Shown one piece after another: positions 22,028 to 32,309 of a DNA stretch of 64,000 nt. Source of the DNA: Seiridium cupressi (taxonomy: Eukaryota > Ascomycota > Sordariomycetes > Amphisphaeriales > Sporocadaceae); contig JARVKI010000059.1 in NCBI GenBank assembly GCA_036674765.1, forward strand, positions 186,001 to 250,000, written 5' to 3'. The stretch's first letter is position 1, and each line of letters opens with the position of its first letter. A program made the translations under genes and the position numbers. The notes under the pieces are model-generated. The model was given only the letters and a program-made list of their open reading frames with translations, made no database searches and was not told where the DNA came from.

Positions 22028-23657
22028 ATGATGACGGCCCCAAGAGGCGAAGGATTCGATAATGTGAGTTTCAATCATCACACTTGGCTAGCTCTTGCCC
22101 TTTAGCTAAGTCTGCAAAATCTCGATGGTAGGCTGATGAACACTTAGGTACTCATCGTGGGTGCCGGGCCAGCAGGCATGCTGCTCGCCCTGATGCTGGG
22201 ACAGGCTGGCGTGCCCGTCGTTTTGATTGACATGGCCGCTGGACTTGATCAGAACCCGCGCGCAACACATTACGGACCACCCGCCATGTATGAGCTGAAT
22301 CGTGCTGGTCTAGGCGATGACATACGTCAAGAGGGTTTCCTTCCCGATGGGGTTTGTTGGCGCAAACTGGACGGCACGCCTATTGCATCGATTCATAATG
22401 GTGCCTTCCCCGACGACCCAAACCGTATGGCATGTCTCCCTTTGAACAGGCTTGGTCTCATTATGCAACGCCATCTGGAAGCACAGGGTAAAGTCGACGT
22501 TCGCTACGGATACAAGGTCATCGGCATCGGCCAGGAGGAGACGAAGGCTTGGGTGGAGGTAGAGTCCCCCGAGGGCAAGCAAACTCTGTCCGCTAGCTAC
22601 ATTGTTGGGTGTGACGGAGCCAACAGCCAGATCCGTCGCTCGCTTTTCGGAGACAGGGAGTTTCCCGGGCGGACCTGGAACGAACAGATCGTCGCTACTA
22701 ATGTAAGTGTCCAGAGCCTAGTGACTTTGCCGGCTCGAAATACAGCCACAAGTCCCTCCTCAGATCTCTTCGAGGTTTGGGGCAGGAAGTAAAGGAATCG
22801 ATTCCCGTGAAGATTCAAAAGAACAATCGCTAAAATGGGCATGTTACCAGGTCCGCTACAATTTCGATCAGTATGACCTGTCGGATTCGAACTTCATAGT
22901 CCATCCAGAACATTGGTCAATGGCAGCTCGCATCACTCGAGACGGATTATGGCGAGTAACGTACGGAGAGGTCCCTGGGCTATCCAACGACGAACTACGC
23001 CAACGCCTACCCGAGAAGTTCAAAGCGTTTCTGCCTGGAGCCCCAGATCCGGGTCAGTACGAGGTTGTGAACTTCAGCCCCTACAAAGTCCATCAGAGAT
23101 TGGCAAAGCAAATGAGGGTGGGTCGGTTCCTTCTAGCTGCCGATGCTGCCCATTTGTGCAACCCATTGTAAGTGAACCTGACTCCTTCCATCAAGCAATC
23201 TCCGAAACATCCTTCTCTCCCATTTCTTTTCTGTTTCATTGAAACTAAATTTTCTCCTTGTGTAATAGCGGGGGCATGGGCCTAACTGGTGGCATCGTCG
23301 ATGTTGGCGGTCTCAGGGATTGTCTTGTCGGAATCTACGAAGGGAAAGCCGACGACACCATCCTAGACCGTTATAACGAGATCCGAAGGCAGAAATATCT
23401 CGAAATTATTGATGTTGTTTCTACCGAAAACATACGTCGTCTTTTCTCAACCGATCCGGATAGGGCTTTGGAGACTGATGACTTCTTGAAAATGTGTAAG
23501 CAAGCGTCGGAAAACCCTGAGGTGGCTGAACAAATGCAAAAGGTAAATCTACAATTCTATCCTCACATTTTGAACTAAAATAGATTACTTACATTTTGAT
23601 TCATAGGGAGCTTTACTTGTGTCACATGATTTTACACAATACTATAATACTGTTTAA
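22028..23657 (+). CDS. FAD-dependent aromatic-type monooxygenase (FAD_binding_3), 410 aa
   Basis: Likely hydroxylates an aromatic or similar ring with NAD(P)H and O2 (p-hydroxybenzoate-hydroxylase superfamily). Five exons, 22028-22063, 22148-22702, 22851-23167, 23269-23542 and 23607-23657, sum to 411 codons. The Rossmann motif VLIVGAGPAGMLLA begins exon 2. The DG motif is YIVGCDGANSQIRR, and the second FAD motif spans the exon 3/4 joint: [21 protein letters not shown]. The last exon adds GALLVSHDFTQYYN, the usual C-terminal end of this subfamily. A start at the second Met, one codon later, is equally possible. It converges on the VAO-like gene. The canonical GD of the second motif is AD here, seen in some relatives. 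Substrate unknown; the neighbours suggest a phenolic compound. Confidence 0.88.
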
Positions 23658-24572
23658 TACTACAAGCTAAAGTTAAAGCTTCTTATAGATAGCTTAAATC
23701 AGGATTTATTGTGGTAAGTTCAAACAGGGGGTTCCAAATAGACTAGCTGACCGAATTGACAAATATGCAAGTCTATGGTAGTCTCACATCTACGAACTTT
23801 GGACCGCTGTCAATGCTAATATTATTCCCGTGACTCGTCACTGTCTCTCCAAGATATCAAAGATAGAGATGGACCAAATGACTGCTAAAAAAAAGCTATC
23901 TCCCGTGTTCATGAGATCTAAATCTCAGAGCTGAAAACTTTCCCTATCATCCACAGAAAACATGTATCTAAGGGAGCAAGCCTCGGCGCCCATCGGGATG
24001 CCGAAACCAGGGGCGTTGAAGAAGCTCAGCTTGCTTCTTTAAGGAAGCGGTTCGTTCATTTCGCTTATTACTTCTTTCAGGTCAACGATAAGAGCTGTTT
24101 CAACTATAACGCGCATTTTACTTATTCAGTTTCTAACGCGCAACTTGGAATCACCTGCCTATCGCGTAATCTTGGAAGTACTTCGCATTTAAAGCCACTG
24201 TACCTCATATCTTCGTTAATTGAAAGGCGCACGTGCCGAATGCCTTAGTCCAAGACACCATCTAGAAACAAACACTTGAGGCTTCAAAGACAGCCGGGCT
24301 TTATAGCACCTAATCTTTCACTTTAACTGTGCGATTTTTTCGAGATGAGTTAGATGCTTGTAAGAATTGAATCGTTGACGCGGAGGCCATGTCAATATAA
24401 AGACTTGTCGACTACATGGCGATAACATGAACAAAGTAGCTTTCAAGACCTTTTAAACATGAAACAAAAGAATAATTCATAAGCTTCCATACACGCCGAT
24501 TGTATAGCCTGCTATTATCTCCAGGTCCCGGGTGCCTTTTACCCACCTGAGAGGTGCGAGATACTCGTGAGC
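23658..24572. other. Intergenic between convergent genes
   Basis: About 0.9 kb of 3' flanks of the monooxygenase and the VAO-like gene; no gene supported. Confidence 0.55.
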
Positions 24573-26598
24573 CTATAATCGTGTGTTCCTCGTTCCCTGG
24601 CCCCGCATGTGCCGGAATCTGCTCGGCCAGATGCCCTGTTTGCCGGGCGACAAAATTCCGTTGGGATCCACAGCATCCTGTATCATGATTAGTCTAGAAT
24701 GCCTGACGCTCAGCATACATGAGATTCTTGCCTTAATCGTCTCCACGAATCGTCGGTATGCATGATCGTTGAAGTCAAAAGCGTCCGCGATCATATCTGA
24801 ACGAGTTATTATTCACGCATCGCTCCGTTGATGTAGAATCGTCTGAGTTTACTCACCCATGTGGTTGATGTGCGAGCGATAGCTGCTGTATCCCCTCTTC
24901 GATCCTTCTCGAACGAGACCCTTGAGTATCGCGTCCACACTTTGGCGTTGATCGGATTTGGTTTTGTCGAAAACCAGCATGTTGATGAGGATAACATGGC
25001 GCTCATGCATAAAAAAGTCGCAAAAAAGCTCGTATCCTAGGCGCCCAGAAATATCCTTGGCCAGTTTGAGCCAGGTCAACACCTCTTTGCCATCGGAGGG
25101 TATAATGGGTGAGTAGTCCGCATGGCCTCCAATGCCCCCGTCCTTGGGAAGACGGAACTTAACTATAGGTAGACTCCATAAACTCGGGACACCGACGAAC
25201 ATACCCCCATCGGGCTCCGGAATCTTCTTGGCGTCCAAGAGTTCCTTGTGGTTGGCTGCAAACATCTCACTGCGAAGTCGACCCTCCGGAGCCTTTTCGG
25301 CCACCATCTTCTGTACCTCATTGTATTGGGCTTGAATCACATCTCTAGGCCCATACAACCCAAATTTGGCGTTCCAATACCCCATGTCGTATTTCTTCTG
25401 CAATTCCGCAATCCTCCAGTCGGGCATGGCGCCCTCACCAGACCAAAACTCCTCACGGCGGCCGATCATCGCCAGGGCTTCGACGATATTGGATATATAG
25501 ACCATATTGGGTAGAACTCCATTTCGGCGCAGCCCGCTGAACGTGTCAACGATAGTACCTACGTCCTCAAAGCGTGGCATGTCAAAATAACACGACAGAT
25601 ATGCTTGGGGCTGAGGCGTAAGCCATATCCCCAATTTAGTCACCACACCAAGGTTGCTTTGCAAAAACAAACCGTCGATCGTGGGCCCAAATTGGAATTT
25701 CGAGAGGTGCGCAGATTTGGACTGGGATATTCCGAATTGTCCAGTCCGTAGGAGCTCCCCAGATGCGAGCATAACCTCTAGGCCGGAAATGTGTTGATGG
25801 TGAACGGCGGTTGGTGTAAAACCAACGCCTCGATCCAAAGTCTGTGCATCTGTTAGAAGTTTCCTCTGACCCGCTGTCGTTACAAGGATTCTCACATTGC
25901 CCACAACACTCCCCCAGCCCAGAGAAGGAACACTGGGCCAGACCTTCAGCCTGTTTGCCTCGCAATAGTCGTAGAGGTCACAGAAAGAAACGCCTGGCTC
26001 CACGACAGCATAGTGAAGTTCATCGTTTACCTCGATGATCTTATTCATTCTGTACAGGTCGAGTGCAATGGACCCACTGACCACGGGCGCCGGACCACCA
26101 TATCTTTGAGAAACTCTTAGCACCTGTGGCATGCTCCTCACGCTGGGTTGGTATATAGGGCGTCACTCACCCCAAGTTCTTTCCTTTCGAAAATGTCCAT
26201 AATGGGATCTTGTATTTGTTTGCGACAAGTAAGCTCGCTTTGAGCTCTTCGTTGTTCGATGGGCTGAAGGAAATCTCTGTCAGCTCGCCCATTCTTCTAT
26301 ATAGCACAGCCTTACGCAGCATTGCTCACCATATTGCAGCGGACGGTGCCTTGCGCGTGGCCTCACCCTCGAACAATTCGTACGGATCAACATATTCCCG
26401 CAGAGCCTCTCCGATGAGTACATACGAGCTGCCCAAGATATTGACAAACTCCCGAACCGCAGCATCGTATCCAACTTGAGACACCTCAGGAGGTAACACT
26501 GGCTCTAAAGGCACGGTCACGGACGACGCGAACAAATCTGCGTGCGTAGATTGCAACAGAGGGTCCAAGTACTTAGTCGGAAGTTGTTGGGACGCCAT
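24573..26598 (-). CDS. Vanillyl-alcohol-oxidase-like FAD oxidase (VAO/4-cresol type), 592 aa
   Basis: Oxidises para-substituted phenols (vanillyl alcohol, 4-alkylphenols, eugenol type) with FAD, releasing H2O2 in oxidase members. Five exons, 26598-26330, 26263-26171, 26103-24857, 24796-24732 and 24677-24573, total 593 codons. The FAD-binding part reads IPLWTFSKGKNLG-YGGPAPVV across a splice, then IALDLYRMNKIIEVN and YAVVEPGVSFCDLYDYC. Next are GWGSVVGN, EVMLASGELLRTGQF, GPTIDGLFLQSNLGVVTKLG, and the VAO C-terminal signature DPNGILSPGKQGIWP. The length is close to Penicillium VAO. The last intron (54 nt) starts GC (AAG/GCAAGA), is a multiple of three and contains no stop. Splicing is supported because removal joins ETIK to DAVDPNG. 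It is divergent from the MFS gene with a shared 727-bp promoter. Confidence 0.9.
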
Positions 26599-27325
26599 TT
26601 CTTGCCAGAATCGGGTAAAAAACTGCGTAGTATAGCACCTGAGTATGGGAGAAAAGGATTGAATGGTAGGTCAGAATAGTCAAGTCTCTAAGAGTATACA
26701 ATACAAAGCTGAGCTAAGGAAGATGTTTCCGAGTTGAAGCAGGCTTAATTATTCGGCGCAAGTCATCAGTTCGCATTGAGTTCGGCTCTGCTCTCTTGAC
26801 ACGGATACTCTACGTCGCCCTTTACGCAGCCAGAGCGCCTGTTTCAGCCCCGATACTCCGCATTCCTGTGGTATGTTTGTGGAGTTAGACACGGGGCGGG
26901 TGGAGGTCTGGGGTCTGGGGTCTGGGGTAGCGATGTGGGGAAGAAGACGGATGGCAATGAACATCAGATGTGTGCATAATTTTACTTGGCGTAATGTTTA
27001 TGCGCATATTTTAGACCTAGATCACGATGAATGTGTGCAATAGCTATCAAAATCCCTTAAGCTCGAGTCGCACCAGTCCTGCAGAACGGAATATGGGGTA
27101 AATCTACGCCAAGTAGCGCGTACACCATCCTCAGACCCTATCAGATCACTAATCGGGACTATGTCTCAATAATAAAACTGGCGATCTGGGTTGTCAAGAC
27201 CCGTCACCTTTCAACGATCACATCGATCATTCTTGCGCGGCATTCTCGACCTTCTCTTCTGTTACCGGCCCTGAGTGCTCCCAGCCCGAATTCGCACGCA
27301 CAAAATCGGCCGATCGGTCCTCAAA
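26599..27325. promoter_or_regulatory. Shared divergent promoter, VAO-like gene and MFS transporter
   Basis: The 727 bp between two divergent start codons must hold both promoters, suggesting co-regulation. No specific operator was identified. It contains a short tandem repeat near 26907. Confidence 0.6.
26907..26927. repeat. Tandem heptamer TCTGGGG, three copies
   Basis: Three exact head-to-tail copies inside the divergent promoter. The reverse strand reads CCCCAGA, a C-run reminiscent of C2H2 factor sites, but function is unproved. Confidence 0.7.
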
Positions 27326-28954
27326 ATGGGGTTTCTCGGCATTATCGAGCCCAAGAATGGGTCTGAGGCCCCTGGCACCGTCCTCCTCGACGTCGAAGCG
27401 GTCGACTTGCCTCCAGCACAAGAAGGCCTGAAGTATGCGACGGGCACCAATAAAAACATTGTTCTGGTGCCCCAGCCATCCAATGATCCTAACGACCCAT
27501 TGAACTTCTCCCCGGCCAAGAAGTTGACCATGATCGGTATCACCGGTCTGGGAACCTGCATCTGGGGAACGACAGTCGGTCCGCTATTGAATGCCGGGCT
27601 CGTTCAAATCGCAACAGAGCTGGAGGTCAGCGTCGCCAAAGTTGTCCAAGCCAGTGGCTATCAGCTGCTAGTTGTAGCAGCCTCTGTCACGATTATAAAC
27701 ACCATAGCAACTAAGTGGGGCAAACGGCCTGTTTTCGTTGCATCTGGGATTATCGGGATGATAGGAAATATTATCGGCTCCAACGCATCGAGCTTTGATC
27801 AACTCCTCACTGCACGAATCATCCAAGGCTTTTCTTCTAGCGCATACGAATCCCTTATCTTCTCGATGATCGGAGACTTATTTCATGTTCACGAGCGTGG
27901 CATTTATGCTGCCCTGTTCAACTTTATCATCGTCGGGATCTCAAACTTCAGCTCTGTTATCTGCGGAGCCGTCACTGCCCACCTAGGTTGGAAATATCTA
28001 TTCCACCTGTTGAATGCCTTTGGCGGCTTTCATATCATTCTCCAGTATCTCTTCGTCCCTGAGACGCAGTTTGTTCGCCCGGTCATCACAACGGCCTCTG
28101 CTAGCGAGGTTGATGATAGCCATACCCAAAAGTGTGAGCAAGAGACTGACGTCTCCGAAGTGGCCCACATAGAGACTCGGAACCGTAACCTCTCTCGCAA
28201 AACGTACCGGCAAAGTTTGGCTCTAGTCAACGGCAAATTTTCGGATGAGAGCCTAATTTCACTAATTCTTGGGCCTTTTGTGGCCTGCCTCAACCTATCT
28301 ATTTGCTGGGTCGTCATCTGTACTGGCTTTATTCTCAGCCTGTATGTGACGGTCGCTTATCTTTTGGCTCAGATATTCAGTGCCCCGCCGTACCTGCTAG
28401 ATGCTAGTGGTGTCGGATATCTTTCCCTTGGCCCTTTTATCGGTGGACTTCTCGCGGGCATCATCGCTGCCCTTTTGAACGATCGGCTGGTCCGTTGGTG
28501 CTCGCACAAAAACTCTGGCATTTATGAGCCAGAGTACCGACTCCTTCTAGGTGGCCTTGGAGTTATTGGCATCGCCGGCTTCGTCGGATTTGGGTACGCT
28601 GCTGAGGCGGGGGCCTCGCTGTACCTGACTGCTTTTTGCCACGGTGTTGCTCTGTTTGGTATTATGTTTACTTTTGTTGCTACATCCAGCTACGCTCTGG
28701 ATGCATTCCCAACATTGGGCAACGAAATCTTTCTGGCCTCCATGGCGTTCAAGAATCTCATCATTTATGCGTTCAGTTACTTTGTCAACGATTGGGCAGC
28801 ACAAGTAGGCGTTGCCAAAGTGCTTTGGATTTTGTCTGCTGTTGGAGCTGCGATTTTCGTCACTTTCCCAATCATGTTTTTCTTTGGGAAGCGGTATCGC
28901 GTTTTCTGGCACAACCACGATCTATCATCTAAATTCTATCAGCTCACTCGCTAA
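27326..28954 (+). CDS. MFS transporter, DHA1-like, 542 aa
   Basis: A single exon; the first ATG in frame (MGFLGIIEPKNG) gives 543 codons. The N-terminal cytosolic part contains NPLNFSPAKK-like sequence (NDPNDPLNFS), typical of fungal DHA1 drug:H+ antiporters. About 12 helices are visible: MIGITGLGTCIWG, YQLLVVAASVTIINTI, PVFVASGIIGMIGNIIG, and in the second half LSICWVVICTGFILSLYV, LGPFIGGLLAGIIAALL, LLLGGLGVIGIAGFVGF and others. A motif-A-like WGKRPVF sits between helices 2 and 3. The central loop is long and polar. The substrate is probably an organic molecule, either the substrate or product of the adjacent oxidative genes. Divergent from the VAO-like gene. Confidence 0.88.
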   Translation: MGFLGIIEPKNGSEAPGTVLLDVEAVDLPPAQEGLKYATGTNKNIVLVPQPSNDPNDPLNFSPAKKLTMIGITGLGTCIWGTTVGPLLNAGLVQIATELEVSVAKVVQASGYQLLVVAASVTIINTIATKWGKRPVFVASGIIGMIGNIIGSNASSFDQLLTARIIQGFSSSAYESLIFSMIGDLFHVHERGIYAALFNFIIVGISNFSSVICGAVTAHLGWKYLFHLLNAFGGFHIILQYLFVPETQFVRPVITTASASEVDDSHTQKCEQETDVSEVAHIETRNRNLSRKTYRQSLALVNGKFSDESLISLILGPFVACLNLSICWVVICTGFILSLYVTVAYLLAQIFSAPPYLLDASGVGYLSLGPFIGGLLAGIIAALLNDRLVRWCSHKNSGIYEPEYRLLLGGLGVIGIAGFVGFGYAAEAGASLYLTAFCHGVALFGIMFTFVATSSYALDAFPTLGNEIFLASMAFKNLIIYAFSYFVNDWAAQVGVAKVLWILSAVGAAIFVTFPIMFFFGKRYRVFWHNHDLSSKFYQLTR

Positions 28955-29524
28955 TCGTTTTCTCCTTTGTCGAGCTCTTTTTCTCATGAAGGTGGTTACC
29001 GTGATAATTGTAGTCATTGTCAAAGAGACTTAATCTGATATACGGTTATTTCTTAACGTACCGACTTCTACTGCTCGCAGAGTGTTTCCCGTGACGCTAT
29101 TAAAAATCGAATACTTAGTCTATTCAACGAATTAAGTATAATTAATCAAACACGCATAATCAAGTGACGGGAAGTACTTCGTAGAAATATTATTAGCTGT
29201 GAACAAATCGGCTCACTATCATTGAAGAACTTGCACCCAGGCGTGAACCCGTTCTTTCTGTAATAAACCTCTCGCGCCAAGTTATAAGCTTGGTTCATTT
29301 ACTTCCCACGTATTGGAGGCTCAATCTCCGTGACACGTTCTGTTACAAAACTTAGAGGTTTTATAATAAGTAAAATAAAGTGAAATGCTCCGAAATTACT
29401 ATTGAGTTCGTTAGGGGCGTTTATTCATCAGATCCTCTCTAGGCAGTAGTGCTAATAATGGTGGCCACACATGACATCTGTTGATTGAAACCTACTTCAA
29501 AATGTCGGGTTGAGCCATGGCGAT
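28955..29524. other. Intergenic, no gene seen
   Basis: 3' flank of the MFS gene and of the lactamase relic on the other strand; A/T-rich, with no frame of note. Confidence 0.5.
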
Positions 29525-30300
29525 TCAGGTTGTAGCGGGAAACAAACGTGAAGGATTGAAATGCAGCAAAATATCGTCATGGGCCCCGATCATCTCCATA
29601 GAACCAGAACTCGCCAGATCTCTTAGATATCTAATCAGCTCCGCTGCTAGCACCCGGTCAAAATGGATGCAGAGTTGGTCATTTCCTTCACCCGTCCAAG
29701 TAGCTATGGAACATTCATTGGTCAGAAGTCGGCGATCATGGTACGAATTGCCAAGAATGGGCCAAGGCGCTCCTACTTGAGACCAGAGATCTCCTCGCCA
29801 GGTGCCGGGAGCTCCAAGGTTCTGTTCCAAGGCAGTAAGTCTGAGTCAAAGGACTGGTGACTTGCCGAGAAAGACAAGCCTTGTGGGAGGAGATGCTTGA
29901 TCTCAGGTCTGACAATGAACGTTGATGTTGGGAAATGATCAGGGTGTCCATGATGGTCATAGTGGACATGACCTAGTTCAACAGTATCGATCTGACCTGG
30001 CAGAATATTTCCTTATTGAAGAACTTCTGTTATTCCGGGTCCGATAGTATAAGGTTTGCGACTTGAAAGATGCCTCTGCTGAGCCTCGCTATAGTCATTA
30101 CCGTTTGACCGCAGCCCCAGGTCGGGTAGAAGATAACGTGTCCGAAGAGCTCCGGCATGTGGGTGGGTTATCAAGAAAGCGAAAGAAGGCACTGTACGTC
30201 GAGTATCACCATCAGCAGGATTCACGAAGAATCGTTCCGGAAGAGCGATTTGTCAGCAGCAATGGGCGCAACAATGGGCGCGACAGTAACGAAAGCTGGA
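29525..30300 (-). pseudogene. Metallo-beta-lactamase-fold hydrolase, deleted and stopped
   Basis: Reading down the minus strand: ERFFVNPADGDTRRTVPSF, LITHPHAGAL, LGLRSNGNDYSEAQQ and PYTIGPGITEVLQ, then a TAA stop (about 30013-30015). The same frame resumes with GQIDTVELGHVHYDHHG, keeping the metal motif HxHxDH, and continues to SASHQSFDSDLLPWNRTLE. A TAG stop (29773-29775) follows. Next, in another frame, come the last strands: RRLLTNECSIATWTGEGND and MEMIGAHDDILLHFNPSRLFP. The middle of the fold, normally with a DAPGHxPGH-like strand, is missing. Two stops, a frame change and an internal deletion mark it as dead. Intact members hydrolyse lactones or thioesters. It is not a copy of the intact lactonase at 47.1 kb; the two share only the fold. 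Confidence 0.75.
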
Positions 30301-31013
30301 CCTGCAGGATCTGTCGGCGGCAGTATGGTACTCGGTGAGTTAGAGTAACTAGGGCAAGAAAGTGAAGTGTTGATATCGGCAGTCCGAGTATACGGGAAAG
30401 TAAATTTGTGGACAGATGGTTTCTGGTCTAGAGGATTGGACGTGGAACTACAAGTGCCTCAGTATGACTAGCCATCATCGTATCGCTGGACCTGTCGAGA
30501 GTCATTTGCAACTTTTAACTAAAACGCGGTGGGAGCGACCCCACGGTAATGTACACGGGGATAAGTAGCACAGTCTGTTTCTATCCTAAGTGCAGTATCC
30601 TGGTGTAAGTGGACAGCCTCAGATGCAGGCCAAGAGGTGTGCTTGGACGATTGTCAGGCGATTGCGAATCGGATGCTGCAATGGGGAAAAAGGGATAGAG
30701 GCTACATGCATAGGTGCAATACATGCCCATCCGTAATTGAGAACATTGGACTTGGCTCGACGCACCCCTTCATATTTCCATACCCAATCCTGACTTCTCC
30801 AAATCCCCACCCCCGTGCAGAGCGGAGGTGGTCGTCTCGAATTCATGCACAGGGATGCTGCCATTCGAGTTCCACACCTGTAACGATTCGAATCCTCCCA
30901 TCCAAATATAAAGATCAAGACGGTATTTTAAAAACAGTTCGAGCACCGCTTATCTCACCTCCGATCCTTTATTCTGTATATACTCTAAGCGCGATCAAAG
31001 TATACCACGCACA

Positions 31014-31184
31014 ATGGCGCCCCCCACCAATGATTACCAGAATATCTTCCACTGGGCCGAGACACAGAAGCATGAAACCATTCCTTCATTCGCAACCCGA
31101 TACAATGATCCGTACAAGTATATACCGGGCTTCAACAACTCTTTTGAGCTGGAGGCTATACCAGGCGTGATTCCTAAAGGCCAA
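31014..31184 (+). pseudogene. Homogentisate 1,2-dioxygenase, N-terminal fragment
   Basis: The frame from ATG reads MAPPTNDYQNIFHWAE, then PSFATRYNDPYKYIPGF, NNSFELEAIPGVIPKGQ. This is the characteristic N-terminus of homogentisate 1,2-dioxygenase (P-Y-x-Y-x-x-G-F-x-N-x-F-E-x-E-A-x-P-G). After residue 57 the expected continuation to the catalytic cupin core is absent. The frame goes on for 26 unrelated residues and stops at 31265; another frame may keep a few degraded family-like residues. A full enzyme has about 440 residues. The upstream region looks like an intact promoter, so the fragment may still be transcribed. The normal enzyme opens the ring of homogentisate in tyrosine/phenylacetate catabolism. 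Confidence 0.75.
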
Positions 31185-31265
31185 GTGCTTCTCAGCTGCA
31201 CAAGACAAAGTCCCAACCAGAGTTTCGGGCCGTTATGGATGTACCTATTCCGGGGTAGGGTTTAG

Positions 31266-32309
31266 AAACGGGGAAGAGTATCAAGAAACGTGAACAAAGG
31301 GTATGGACACTGTAAGAAAAAGCCTTATGGCTTTCTAATATTTCTAGGATTTTGTGCCTCAGAGTGTCACGGTCACGTGACGGGGTTTCCCTGCACATAC
31401 CATGTGGTCCGTGCGTATTGTATATAAGATAGAGTAGAGGGCGCAAAGGGAGAATAACTCCCCAGTGCAACAACAACTAAATAACCATACCCTTACCCAG
31501 AGATGCCGCATCTCAATCGATTCAGTCCTGTTTCAGGTCGTGTTTCATCGTCTAGGCTCGCTTGTGTGAGTGGCAACCCCATATGCATAGCCTAGGCTCA
31601 TTCCCAGAAGCTCACCATGAAGTAGATGCTCGAACTCGCATTGACTCGGTGGGCAATCGACTCGCAATAAACTCTGGGTGGAGGGATGGCACAACCTTGT
31701 ACGCTCTGAAAGAAAGAGGTGGGGGAGGGCTTCAGCAGCCCGGTGGGATAGTGGTGGGGCTATCGGTTGATGAGCAGCCAGCTGTACACAACTACCTAGG
31801 TGCACGAATGGCTCCCGTCCATCTACATGCGCAAACTTCAACAATCCGGTCGGTATACATGCAAGGGCGAGGTGGAGAGGGTGGAGATGGTGGAGATGGC
31901 GCTCGGGCGGATTTTGTATTATGGAGGCGGGCTGGGGAACAGAAAGATGTGGGGTAGTGGGGGTATGATGGGGTAATGAAGCGCGACGAACCTACCTACT
32001 GATGAAAAGTCTGTCTTGGTTAATGGGCAAGCAAACGTGGGATTCTATTTGACAGCTCTTCTGGATTTGGTAGGTTAAGGGATCTGGCTATTACAACTTG
32101 GTTGCACCTGCGAAATGCCAGCTCACAGCATTGATGTTCCCCACAAAATTGAATGACAAACTAAACAGGGAAATGAACATGGGGATACCGGACGAGGCGC
32201 TGCTGGGGGGCTTAAGCGTACCCGTGACTCCCAAGTCAGGCACGTGCTTCCAGTGTCCTGCGATTATGCCTATTTATAGCTAATTTCAGGGATCGGTTAG
32301 TTAATATAT
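31266..32309. other. Intergenic, no gene seen
   Basis: About 1 kb with short frames only. It contains a small purine-rich stretch with repeated ggtggaga units (31869-31895) and a sequence tcacgtga at 31372-31379. Confidence 0.45.

Noticed and set aside
27275..27325. Upstream extension of the MFS frame
   Set aside because: The extension has no ATG; the first ATG in frame is at 27326 and gives a normal DHA1-type N-terminus.
31562..31957. 131-codon plus-strand frame
   Set aside because: Gly/Arg-rich from purine repeats, no start context, no family features.
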